Assembly: GCA_024697945.1 (NCBI GenBank)
Contig: JAILRU010000135.1
Coordinates: forward strand, 27,650-91,649
Length of the DNA: 64,000 bases
Source: Bacteroidaceae bacterium
GTDB taxonomy: Bacteria; Bacteroidota; Bacteroidia; Bacteroidales; Bacteroidaceae
Direction of reading: 5' to 3'
In this document: piece by piece, positions 45,317 through 53,941 of the stretch
Numbering within the stretch: the first letter of the stretch is position 1
Layout of the letters: every line of letters starts with the position of its first letter
The notes under the pieces: generated by a model
Told to the model about the DNA's origin: nothing
What the model saw: only the letters and a program-made list of their open reading frames with translations
Database searches by the model: none
Made by a program: the position numbers and the translations under genes

Positions 45317-46050
45317 ACATCAAGCAAAGAAGGACCATACGCAAATACACTCAGCAGCCCGTCAGCGACGAGCTGCTGAATCGCTTAATAGAAGAAGCTT
45401 CACGTACCCAGACTATGGGCAACCTGCAACTCTACAGCGTCGTAGTGACGCGCTCCGAGGCCATGAAGGAACGTCTGGCACCCGCTCACTTCTGTCAGCC
45501 GATGGTCACCGAGGCTCCAGTCGTACTGACCATCTGCGCGGACTTCCGCCGCACCACCGACTGGTGCTTACAGCGCAAGGCGAGCCCAGGCTATGACAAT
45601 GTGCTGAGCTTTATCAATGCTGCGACGGATGCGCTGCTCTTCACGCAGACTTTCTGCTGTCTGGCAGAAGAGGAGGGCCTGGGACTTTGTTTTCTGGGCA
45701 CTACCGTATATCAGCCCGGGGTCATCATCGATGCTCTGGAACTGCCTGAACTGGTATTTCCCGTTGCTACGCTCACGGTGGGCTGGCCGGCAGAGCAACC
45801 CAACCAAACGGACCGGCTGCCGCTTCAGGCCATTCTGCATCAGGAGACCTACTGCCCCTTCACTCCAGAGCGCATTGATGCTTGTTATACCGAACGCGAG
45901 GCCCTACCGGAGAACAAACACTTTGTTGAAATCAACAACAAGGAAACTCTGGCACAAGTGTTTACCGACCTCCGTTACACGCGCAAGGATAATGAAGCTA
46001 TGTCGGAAGGGCTCCTCGCAGCTCTTGTCTGTCAGGGGTTTATAAAGTGA
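45313..46050 (+). CDS. Nitroreductase family protein
   Basis: 245 residues. R-R-T-I-R-K-Y near 6-12 and S-R-T-Q-T-M-G-N-L-Q near 30 form the FMN site; G-L-G-L-C-F-L-G near 120 is the typical second motif. FMN-dependent NAD(P)H oxidoreductase of NfsA/flavin reductase type; the natural substrate is unclear. Coupled to dnaA by a 4-bp overlap. Confidence 0.88.
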   Translation: MNIKQRRTIRKYTQQPVSDELLNRLIEEASRTQTMGNLQLYSVVVTRSEAMKERLAPAHFCQPMVTEAPVVLTICADFRRTTDWCLQRKASPGYDNVLSFINAATDALLFTQTFCCLAEEEGLGLCFLGTTVYQPGVIIDALELPELVFPVATLTVGWPAEQPNQTDRLPLQAILHQETYCPFTPERIDACYTEREALPENKHFVEINNKETLAQVFTDLRYTRKDNEAMSEGLLAALVCQGFIK

Positions 46051-46091
46051 GGAGTTTTGGGGTTTAGATAAGGTATATTATAAAGGAAACG

Positions 46092-46460
46092 ATGAAAAGG
46101 ATTGCGGAAATAAGCGTCAATCGCATCAAGTTGTATGCCTATCATGGTTGTCATCCCCAAGAACGCGTGGTTGGGGCAGATTTTTACGTCACCATCTCGG
46201 CTCTGACGGAAGTGGAGACTTCCGCTTGGAAGGATGACCAGTTGGATGGGACTACGGACTACTCCCGCTTCGTCAGTATCACTCGTAGGGAAATGGCCAT
46301 CGCCTCCAACCTCTTGGAACATGTGGTTGCCAGAATTGCTGCTGCGGTTCTCGAAGAATGTCCCTCCGTTTTGAAGGTTAGCGTTACAATAGAGAAGGAG
46401 AACCCGCCTTTTGGCGTCCTTTGTCAGGGTGTCAGCGTCAAAATTGAGCAAAAAAGATAA
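46092..46460 (+). CDS. folB: Dihydroneopterin aldolase
   Basis: 122 residues, typical length. It cuts dihydroneopterin to 6-hydroxymethyl-dihydropterin in folate synthesis. Seen: Y-A-Y-H-G-C-H-P-Q-E-R with the catalytic-site Glu near 24, T-D-Y-S-R near 56, N-L-L-E-H-V-V near 74 and a Lys near the C-terminus (V-S-V-T-I-E-K-E-N-P-P). Located 41 bp after the nitroreductase gene. Confidence 0.92.
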   Translation: MKRIAEISVNRIKLYAYHGCHPQERVVGADFYVTISALTEVETSAWKDDQLDGTTDYSRFVSITRREMAIASNLLEHVVARIAAAVLEECPSVLKVSVTIEKENPPFGVLCQGVSVKIEQKR

Positions 46461-46461
46461 A

Positions 46462-46582
46462 ATTGTTCACGGTTCATAGCTGATTGTTCATAGTTTTTCT
46501 ATATCTTTGCCCTCAATTATCGACAAACCTTCGGTTACTTTTTCCTAACGACTAAACCTCAGAACGACCAAACGACTAAATA
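46462..46582 (+). promoter_or_regulatory. Promoter region with heptamer words
   Basis: TATCTTTG at 46502-46509 is the -7 element for the following gene. Heptamer-like words lie on both sides (46462-46498: ATTGTTC, ACGGTTC, ATAGCTG, ATTGTTC; 46546-46582: AACGACT, AAACCTC, AGAACGA, CCAAACG, ACTAAAT). Confidence 0.6.
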
Positions 46583-48361
46583 ATGAAGAAAAAAGTTAGA
46601 TTCAGTCTCGTATATAGAGACATGTGGCAGAGCAGCGGCAAGTTCCAGCCACGCAAAGACCAGTTGGCACGCATAGCCCCCGTCATTATCGAGATGGGTT
46701 GTTTCGACCGTGTTGAGACCAACGGCGGTGCCTTCGAACAGGTGAACCTGCTGGCTGGCGAGAACCCCAATGAGGCTGTACGCGCCTTCTGCAAGCCCTT
46801 CAACGAAGTTGGCATAAAGACTCACATGCTGGACCGTGGCCTGAATGCACTGCGTATGTACCCCGTGCCCGACGATGTGCGCCAGCTGATGTACAAGGTG
46901 AAAGCTAAGCAGGGCACGAACATCACCCGTATCTTCTGCGGCCTGAACGACGTACGCAACATAATCCCCAGCATCAAGTGGGCCAAGGAAGGCGGCATGA
47001 TACCACAGGCCACTCTGTGCATCACCACCAGCCCCATCCACACAGCCGAATACTACTCGGCAATTGCTGATCAGCTGATAGAGGCCGGAGCAGCTGAAAT
47101 TTGCCTGAAGGATATGGCCGGAATCGGTCAGCCCGCAATGCTCGGCAAACTCACGGGCATGATTAAGAAGAACCATCCCGACATCACCATCCAGTATCAC
47201 GGCCACAGCGGCCCAGGTCTCTCAATGGCCAGCATTCTGGAAGTGTGCAACAATGGAGCCGACATCATCGATACAGCTATCGAACCTCTCTCCTGGGGCA
47301 AGGTACATCCGGACATCATCTCCGTGCAGTCAATGCTCAAGAACGAAGGCTTCGACGTGCCTGAGATTAATATGTCGGCCTACATGAAAGCTCGCTCGCT
47401 CACTCAGGAGTTCATCGACGATTGGCTGGGTTACTTCATCAACCCTGCCAACAAGCACATGTCGAGTCTTCTGCTTGGCAGCGGTCTGCCTGGCGGCATG
47501 ATGGGCTCGATGATGGCAGACCTGGGTGGCATACAGACAGCTATCAACAACCTGCGCAAGCAAAAAGGCGAACCCGAACTAAACACCGACGATATGCTGG
47601 TTGCCCTGTTCAACGAGGTTGAGCACGTTTGGCCCATGGTTGGCTATCCTCCATTGGTTACCCCGTTCAGCCAGTACACGAAGAACATCGCCCTGATGAA
47701 CATGCTCACTATGGCGCAGGGCAAGGGACGCTTCGTGATGATGGACGAGGCAATGTGGGGAATGATACTGGGTAAGAGCGGAAAGGTGCCAGGCCCCATT
47801 GCTCCCGAGCTGGTGGCCCTTGCCAAGGAAAAGGGCAAGGAATTCACCGACACCGACCCGCATACACTCTACCCCAATGCACTCGACGATTTCCGCAAGG
47901 AGATGGACGAGAATGGATGGGAATACGGGCAGGACGATGAGGAACTGTTTGAGCTGGCAATGCACCCAGAACAGTATCGAAACTTCAAGAGCGGACAGGC
48001 CATGAAGAACTTCCTCAGCGACCTCGAGAAGATGAAAATTGAGAAGATGGCAAAGGGGAATGTGAAGATTTCTCCCGAGGAACTTTCGGCCTTCAAGCAC
48101 GCCAAAGCAGATGCTGTGGTCAGCCCTGTTGATGGTCAGGTCTTCTACGAGTTCAAGGGTGACGGTGAGGGTATTCCCTGTCTGGAACCCTCCATCGGGC
48201 AGAAGTATGAGGACGGCGACATCCTCTGCTACGTACAGGCAACATGGGGTGAGTTCATCCCCATCCAGGCCGGCATCGGAGGCCGCCTTGTGGATATCTC
48301 CGCCAAGAAGGCTTCCCATGTGCGCCGTGGCGACACACTTGCATGGATAGAAAGAAAATAA
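46583..48361 (+). CDS. Carboxyltransferase-type decarboxylase subunit (OadA / pyruvate carboxylase B-like) lacking the biotin lysine
   Basis: 592 residues. The TIM-barrel carboxyltransferase domain is complete: Y-R-D-M-W-Q-S near 11 (metal Asp), E-I-C-L-K-D-M-A-G near 170 (the carbamylated Lys), Y-H-G-H-S-G-P near 208 (metal His pair), followed by the helical conserved domain to about 450. The C-terminal 80 residues have a biotinyl-domain fold pattern (V-S-P-V-D-G-Q-V...G-D-I-L-C-Y-V...R-R-G-D-T-L-A-W-I), but where E-A-M-K-M or E-A-M-K-T should stand the protein has Q-A-T-W-G-E. No lysine is present in that turn. It may work with a separate biotin carrier, or have lost biotin-dependent activity. 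No other decarboxylase subunit is nearby. Confidence 0.85.
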   Translation: MKKKVRFSLVYRDMWQSSGKFQPRKDQLARIAPVIIEMGCFDRVETNGGAFEQVNLLAGENPNEAVRAFCKPFNEVGIKTHMLDRGLNALRMYPVPDDVRQLMYKVKAKQGTNITRIFCGLNDVRNIIPSIKWAKEGGMIPQATLCITTSPIHTAEYYSAIADQLIEAGAAEICLKDMAGIGQPAMLGKLTGMIKKNHPDITIQYHGHSGPGLSMASILEVCNNGADIIDTAIEPLSWGKVHPDIISVQSMLKNEGFDVPEINMSAYMKARSLTQEFIDDWLGYFINPANKHMSSLLLGSGLPGGMMGSMMADLGGIQTAINNLRKQKGEPELNTDDMLVALFNEVEHVWPMVGYPPLVTPFSQYTKNIALMNMLTMAQGKGRFVMMDEAMWGMILGKSGKVPGPIAPELVALAKEKGKEFTDTDPHTLYPNALDDFRKEMDENGWEYGQDDEELFELAMHPEQYRNFKSGQAMKNFLSDLEKMKIEKMAKGNVKISPEELSAFKHAKADAVVSPVDGQVFYEFKGDGEGIPCLEPSIGQKYEDGDILCYVQATWGEFIPIQAGIGGRLVDISAKKASHVRRGDTLAWIERK

Positions 48362-48703
48362 CCGCTTGATTCCGTACAACTATGCAAAAGCAGAAACGGG
48401 ACTCATGAAGGTCTCGTTTTTTGTTAGTTATGCAGGGAAAAATGTTAAATGTTATAAGTTTTTAACTTTTTTCTTGCAAAAAGAGCGGTTTTTTGAAAGA
48501 TTTTAACTACCTTTGCACCCAAATGCGCCCAAAAGTGCGTCTTTTGGTATGAAAAACGAGCAGATTTTACCCAAAATCTGTGCATATTTCTACCCCTTAA
48601 TATTAATATATAATGTATAAGAATAATAAAGGGGAAGCTATCGAAAGATAACAGGGTGGTAATATAGATGAAAAAATAACAGTAAAAAGTATATATATTA
48701 GAG
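48362..48703 (+). promoter_or_regulatory. Leader and promoter region of the SusC operon
   Basis: -7 element TACCTTTG at 48508-48515, so the leader is about 185 nt. It contains two tandem hairpins: CCAAAAG/CTTTTGG (48529-48547) and CAGATTTT/AAAATCTG (48561-48580). A possible 23-codon leader peptide (MKNEQILPKICAYFYP...) starts at 48549, between and across the hairpins. The hairpins could bear on control, but there is no proof. Confidence 0.5.
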
Positions 48704-51700
48704 ATGTTTTTATGTAGAAGAATGAGTCTTGTCCTGGCGACGCTGTTCTTATATGTTGGAATGGCAATGGGTCAGACAAGTATTTCAGGAACAGTAATCT
48801 CTGCCGACGACAACGAGCCCCTGATGGGTGCGAATATTCTGGTGGAGGGAACAAAGCAGAGAGCCATTACAGACATTGACGGTAAATTTACCCTCTCAGA
48901 CGTTAAGTCGAATGCTGTTCTGGTAGTCTCAATGATAGGAATGCGCACTGAGAAACTAAAAGCCAAGAATGGCATGCGCATCCTGTTGCAGAGTGAGTAC
49001 ACGCAAATGACTGAGGTTGTTGCCACAGGTCAGCAACAGATTGACAAGCGCCTATTTACCGGTGCTGCCACTACTGTGGATGCGGAGAAAATCAAGTTGT
49101 CCGGTATGGCCGATGTGAGCCGCTCGTTAGAAGGTCGTGTAGCAGGTGTGCAGGTGACGAATGTGACCGGCACCTTTGGTGCATCGCCTAAAATTCGAGT
49201 GCGCGGTGCGACTTCTATTTATGGTAACTCCAAACCCCTTTGGGTTGTGGATGGCGTCATCTACGAAGACAACGTTGATGTGAGTGCCGACGATTTGGCT
49301 TCCGGCGATGCGAAGACACTGATTTCCAGTGCTGTTGCAGGTTTGAACTCCGACGACATTGAGTCCTTTACCATTTTGAAGGACGGTTCCGCAACCTCCA
49401 TCTATGGTGCACGTGCTATGGGCGGTGTGATTGTCGTTACCACCAAAAGAGGTTCGAAGGGTCATGCCAGTGTGAACTACACAGGCGAGTTCACTACGCG
49501 CTTCAAGCCCAGCTATAACGACTACAACATCATGAACTCGCAAGAGATGATGGGTGTCTATAAGGAGATGTACGACAAGGGCTGGCTCCAGTTGGACAAT
49601 ATGGTCAACGCCCAGAACACCGGCGTCTATGGCTATATGTTCCAGCAACTTCGTGCGTACGACCCTGTGACGGGAACATACGGTTTGCAGAACACTGAGG
49701 CTGCACGTAATGCCTATCTGCAGGCTGCAGAGTTCCGCAACACAGACTGGTTCGACCTCCTATTCTCAAACAGCCTCCAACAGAACCACTCCGTCAGCAT
49801 TTCAGGCGGCACAGACCGTTCGCAGAATTATTTCTCTATGTCCGTACTTAGCGACCCCGGACAGTTTGTCAACCGTAGTAGCGTGAGCCGTTACACCTTC
49901 AACGGCAATACCTCCTACGATATTCTGAAGGAAAAGAAGGGTTGTGACATTCTTACCGTGAAGTTGGCTGCACAGGGAAGCTATCGTAAGCAGGAAGCTC
50001 CGGGCTCACTGAACAGGACTACCGATGTGGTGACAGGTGAAGTGAAGCGCGACTTCGACATCAACCCCTTCAGCTATGCCCTGAACACCAGCCGCTGTCT
50101 TGACCCCAACATCAATTATACCCGTTTCTACACTGGGTTCAACATCTTCGATGAGCTGGAATACAACTACAACGACATTCACGTAACGGAGCTGATGTTC
50201 CGCGGCGAGTTGGAGTACAAGCCCATCAAGTCAGTGCGTCTGAACGGACTTATCTCTTCGCGCATATCGCATACCAAGCGTCAGCATAATGTAATGGACA
50301 AGGCTAATCAGGCCAACGCTTACCGCGCAGGTGTCGATGAACAGGACGACAACTCCACGATTCGTGACAACAACAGCCTCCTTTATACTGACCCGGACAA
50401 TGAGCTGGCTCTGCCAGAGTCCATCCTGCCCTCAGGCGGTATCAAGTATCAGTACGATGATAACATGCGTTCGAACACCTTCCGTGGTATGGCCAGTTAC
50501 AATAATGTATTCGTGGACAAGCGTGACAAAGAACACACACTCAACGGCATGGTGGGAACCGAGTACTCTTCTGTTCGGCGCACAGCTACAACCTGGACGG
50601 GTTGGGGTTATCAGTTCGAGAATGGCGGTATCACTTATACCCCGTATCTCTGGCTCAAACAGATGAATGAAGAGAACACCGAGTATTTCGGCGAATCATA
50701 TTCATTGACTAACACGATGGCATACTACGGTCAGTTAAACTATAATTACGACCAGCGCTACACTTTGAACGGCACGTTCCGCTATGAGGGTACAAACCGT
50801 CTTGGCAAGAGCCATCAGAGCCGTTGGCTGCCCACATGGAACGTATCTGGTTCATACGACCTTAGCAACGAGCCTTTTATGGAGAGGACCAAGTCATGGC
50901 TCTCACAATTGAAGTTTCGCGGCAGCTATTCTTTGACTGCTGATACAGGTCCATCTTGGGTAACCAATGCCAGGGCCATTTTCATGACCAAAAACACATG
51001 GCGTCCCTTCACATCAGCTGCTGAGTCTCAGATTTATATCTCCTCTCTCGGCAACTCCGAGTTGACGTATGAGAAGAAGCACGAATGGAATTTCGGTATC
51101 GACATGAGCTTCCTGAAAGAACGCATTGCCCTGACGTTCGACATTTACGGCCGTAACAACTACGACTTGATAGGTCGCACCTATACACAAGGTGCCGGTG
51201 GTGAGATTGCCAAATATGCCAATGTGGCTGACATGAAGTCACATGGTGTGGAACTGGGTCTCTCTACGGTCAACATTGACAAGGCAGGTTTCAAGTGGAC
51301 CTCCGACTTTATCTTCTCCAAGGCGAAGAACGAGATTACCTCTCTCGAGGTGGCAAGCCGCGCCGTCGATTTGGTGACAGGTTTGGGCTATGCGATTGAG
51401 GGCTATCCCGTCCGCTCTATCTTCAGCTATCAGTTTGCCGGACTCAATGATGAAGGTCTGCCACAGGTCATTAATGAATTTGGCAATAAGACAATTGGCG
51501 ACGTGAACTTCCAGGAAACAGAGAACCTGCAGAATTTCCTTGTTTATGAAGGTCCGTCCGACCCGACTTTCTACGGATCGTTCAACAACACCTTCACATA
51601 CAAGAGCAAGAATTGGGGCAGACTTGACCTTGATGTCTTCATCACATACGCTGGTGGTAATGTCGTTCGTCTTGACCCTGTATTCTCTTATGCTTACAGT

Positions 51701-52099
51701 GACCTTTCGGCACTGCCCCGTGAGTTCAAGAACCGTTGGGTGATGTCCGGTGATGAGAATGTGACAAACATTCCCACCATTGCTTCTCGCAATCAGGTTG
51801 ACCGCTACGGTTCGTATGCAATGCGTACGGCCTACAATGCCTACAACTACTCTACGGAGCGCATTGCCCTCGGTGATTTCATCCGTCTCAAGGAACTGGC
51901 TCTCACCTATACGTTGCCCGAAGAGTGGCTGAAGAAGGTGTTCATCAGTCGTGCCTCCCTGAAACTGGCTGCTACAAACCTCTGCCTGCTCTATGCCGAC
52001 AAGAAGCTGAACGGCCAAGACCCGGAATTCATTAACTCCGGTGGTGTGGCAGCTCCTATCTCAAAGCAATTTACAGCTACATTACGTTTAGGATTCTAA
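48704..52099 (+). CDS. SusC/RagA family TonB-dependent outer-membrane receptor
   Basis: 1131 residues, signal peptide ending A-M-G-Q. A carboxypeptidase-D-like domain (about 27-105, I-S-G-T-V-I-S-A-D-D-N-E-P-L-M-G-A), a TonB plug (about 115-250, with P-L-W-V-V-D-G-V-I and S-I-Y-G-A-R-A-M-G-G-V-I-V-V-T-T-K) and a beta barrel to the end (final residue Phe in L-R-L-G-F). Energy-coupled import of oligomers together with SusD. First gene of a six-gene set with peptidases, hence likely a peptide importer. A second ATG (48722) is also a possible start. Confidence 0.95.
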   Translation: MFLCRRMSLVLATLFLYVGMAMGQTSISGTVISADDNEPLMGANILVEGTKQRAITDIDGKFTLSDVKSNAVLVVSMIGMRTEKLKAKNGMRILLQSEYTQMTEVVATGQQQIDKRLFTGAATTVDAEKIKLSGMADVSRSLEGRVAGVQVTNVTGTFGASPKIRVRGATSIYGNSKPLWVVDGVIYEDNVDVSADDLASGDAKTLISSAVAGLNSDDIESFTILKDGSATSIYGARAMGGVIVVTTKRGSKGHASVNYTGEFTTRFKPSYNDYNIMNSQEMMGVYKEMYDKGWLQLDNMVNAQNTGVYGYMFQQLRAYDPVTGTYGLQNTEAARNAYLQAAEFRNTDWFDLLFSNSLQQNHSVSISGGTDRSQNYFSMSVLSDPGQFVNRSSVSRYTFNGNTSYDILKEKKGCDILTVKLAAQGSYRKQEAPGSLNRTTDVVTGEVKRDFDINPFSYALNTSRCLDPNINYTRFYTGFNIFDELEYNYNDIHVTELMFRGELEYKPIKSVRLNGLISSRISHTKRQHNVMDKANQANAYRAGVDEQDDNSTIRDNNSLLYTDPDNELALPESILPSGGIKYQYDDNMRSNTFRGMASYNNVFVDKRDKEHTLNGMVGTEYSSVRRTATTWTGWGYQFENGGITYTPYLWLKQMNEENTEYFGESYSLTNTMAYYGQLNYNYDQRYTLNGTFRYEGTNRLGKSHQSRWLPTWNVSGSYDLSNEPFMERTKSWLSQLKFRGSYSLTADTGPSWVTNARAIFMTKNTWRPFTSAAESQIYISSLGNSELTYEKKHEWNFGIDMSFLKERIALTFDIYGRNNYDLIGRTYTQGAGGEIAKYANVADMKSHGVELGLSTVNIDKAGFKWTSDFIFSKAKNEITSLEVASRAVDLVTGLGYAIEGYPVRSIFSYQFAGLNDEGLPQVINEFGNKTIGDVNFQETENLQNFLVYEGPSDPTFYGSFNNTFTYKSKNWGRLDLDVFITYAGGNVVRLDPVFSYAYSDLSALPREFKNRWVMSGDENVTNIPTIASRNQVDRYGSYAMRTAYNAYNYSTERIALGDFIRLKELALTYTLPEEWLKKVFISRASLKLAATNLCLLYADKKLNGQDPEFINSGGVAAPISKQFTATLRLGF

Positions 52100-52100
52100 A

Positions 52101-52255
52101 TGAAGAATGAAGAATTTGCTACCGTTTCAGGTAGAATTATGAAACACGAAATTATGAGAAATATGAAAAAAAACATACGGGAATGTAAGGTAAGCATGAA
52201 CTTGATGAGTTTGCTCGGCGCAGCATTCTTAATTCTTCACGCTTCACTCTTCGTT
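52101..52255 (+). repeat. Heptamer words at the start of the SusD gene
   Basis: ATGAAGA repeated (52100-52113), AATTATG-type words (52135-52165) and ATTCTTA, ATTCTTC, ACGCTTC, ACTCTTC (52227-52254). The last set encodes the signal-peptide core I-L-H-A-S-L-F. Confidence 0.65.
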
Positions 52256-53926
52256 TCCTGCACAGCACTCGACGAGGCACCTGACAATCGTACAGAAATA
52301 GATACGGTTGACAAGGTACAAAAGCTCCTCACTTCTGGTTATCCTATTTCCGTCCCCGCTGTCATCTGCGAGCTCAGTGGCGACAATCTGGTAGACAACA
52401 ATGTTGTGGTGCCTGCCACGCATAATGATGCCTATGCACATTTCCACGAACAGGCATACGAGTGGGAAGATATTGACAACTATAGCGTAGGCGAGGATGA
52501 TACTCCCTATACCGTCTGGGAATCATATTATCAAGGCATAGCTGTAGCCAACCACGCTATTCAGGCTATGCTCGAAATGAGTAAAGACCCTGCAAAAGAC
52601 CGCGAGTTAGCTCATTCATGGGGCGAGGCTCACCTGTTGCGTGCCTATCTCCACTTTGTTCTTGTCAATGTATTTGCTGAGGCATACAAGGACGAGACCC
52701 AGAGCGCCAATGACGTAGGTATCCCCTACGTCAGCGAAGTAGAGAACACGGTCAATGTGGATTACAGCAATCCCAAGTATCGCAAGAGCGTCGCTGAAGT
52801 ATATCGCCTAATCGAAAGGGATATTCTGGAGGGCATTGACCTCATTGACGACTCCAAGTACTTGGTTCCAGCCTATCACTTCAACCGCAATGCGGCCGCC
52901 GCTTTTGCTGCCCGCTTCTACCTCTACAAGCGAGACTATGAGAAGTGTGTAGAGTATGCCACATCTGCTCTGGGAAGCAATCCCGCCGCCTCTTTGCGCA
53001 AATGGGCCTCGATGAGTGCCAACACCATTAACACCCTGCTCAATGATTTCAACGACGAAACAGCAGCTTGCAACTACTTGATACAAGCCACCTATTCGTT
53101 GTTCGACCGTATGCTTTCGGCTTGTCGCTATGCTATCAACAGTGGTAGTAAGGCAGAGAATATAGATGCCACAAAGGACATCCTCTATGAAGGCGGTGGT
53201 CCCAACTGGACAGGTCGTCTCAAAGCATTCGACGGAAAGATATATCGTTGGGGAGCAGGCTCGGAATATGGCTCTTGGCTGTTCCGTGTCTATGAGTACT
53301 TCGAATATACCGACAAGATTGCCGGCATTGGTTATGTCCACATCCTCTACCAGCCCTTTACGGCTGAGGAGACACTGCTTTGCCGCGCTGAGGCAGAGAT
53401 TTATTTAGGCCAGACAGACAAGGCTATGGAAGACTTGGAATCATGGACTGTTTCCCACATGGTTGACAAACCACTTACACAGGACGGCATCAATAACAAA
53501 TACAAGGGAGACTACACCAATAATATCTACATCAGCGACTTACATCCTCAGGATATGAGTCCAGAATGGACATACGATGCTTTGTCCGACGATGCTAAAC
53601 GCATGATTCATTGCGTCCTCCACTTCCGTCGTATCGAGACGATGTTCGAGGGTTTGCGCTGGTTCGATATCAAGCGTTACGGCATCACCGTACACCATGC
53701 TTATCGCGACCCCAAGGAAGATGAAATCCATCATGACTATCTCCAATGGAACGACCCGCGTCGTGTCCTGCAGATTCCTCAGAATGTAATAGATGCAGGC
53801 TATCCTCCCAACAACCGAACCCAGAAACTTCCTGGTGATGAAGATGGTTTGAAGTCTGCTCCTGTGCGTGACACCCTTGATTCGGAGGACAATGACACAG
53901 AACAAACGAATGATGTTAATTTATAA
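52163..53926 (+). CDS. SusD/RagB family nutrient-binding lipoprotein
   Basis: 587 residues from the ATG at 52163; in-frame ATGs at 52100 and 52196 are alternatives. Lipobox L-F-V-S-C followed by T-A-L-D-E-A-P-D-N-R-T. SusD fold with TPR helices (E-A-H-L-L-R-A-Y-L-H-F near 165) and the family C-terminal region (R-R-I-E-T-M-F-E-G-L-R-W-F-D-I-K-R-Y-G near 500). It caps the SusC channel and captures the substrate. The region before the lipobox is made of repeats and is longer than usual. Confidence 0.93.
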   Translation: MKKNIRECKVSMNLMSLLGAAFLILHASLFVSCTALDEAPDNRTEIDTVDKVQKLLTSGYPISVPAVICELSGDNLVDNNVVVPATHNDAYAHFHEQAYEWEDIDNYSVGEDDTPYTVWESYYQGIAVANHAIQAMLEMSKDPAKDRELAHSWGEAHLLRAYLHFVLVNVFAEAYKDETQSANDVGIPYVSEVENTVNVDYSNPKYRKSVAEVYRLIERDILEGIDLIDDSKYLVPAYHFNRNAAAAFAARFYLYKRDYEKCVEYATSALGSNPAASLRKWASMSANTINTLLNDFNDETAACNYLIQATYSLFDRMLSACRYAINSGSKAENIDATKDILYEGGGPNWTGRLKAFDGKIYRWGAGSEYGSWLFRVYEYFEYTDKIAGIGYVHILYQPFTAEETLLCRAEAEIYLGQTDKAMEDLESWTVSHMVDKPLTQDGINNKYKGDYTNNIYISDLHPQDMSPEWTYDALSDDAKRMIHCVLHFRRIETMFEGLRWFDIKRYGITVHHAYRDPKEDEIHHDYLQWNDPRRVLQIPQNVIDAGYPPNNRTQKLPGDEDGLKSAPVRDTLDSEDNDTEQTNDVNL

Positions 53927-53941
53927 ATTCGAGGCAGAAAA

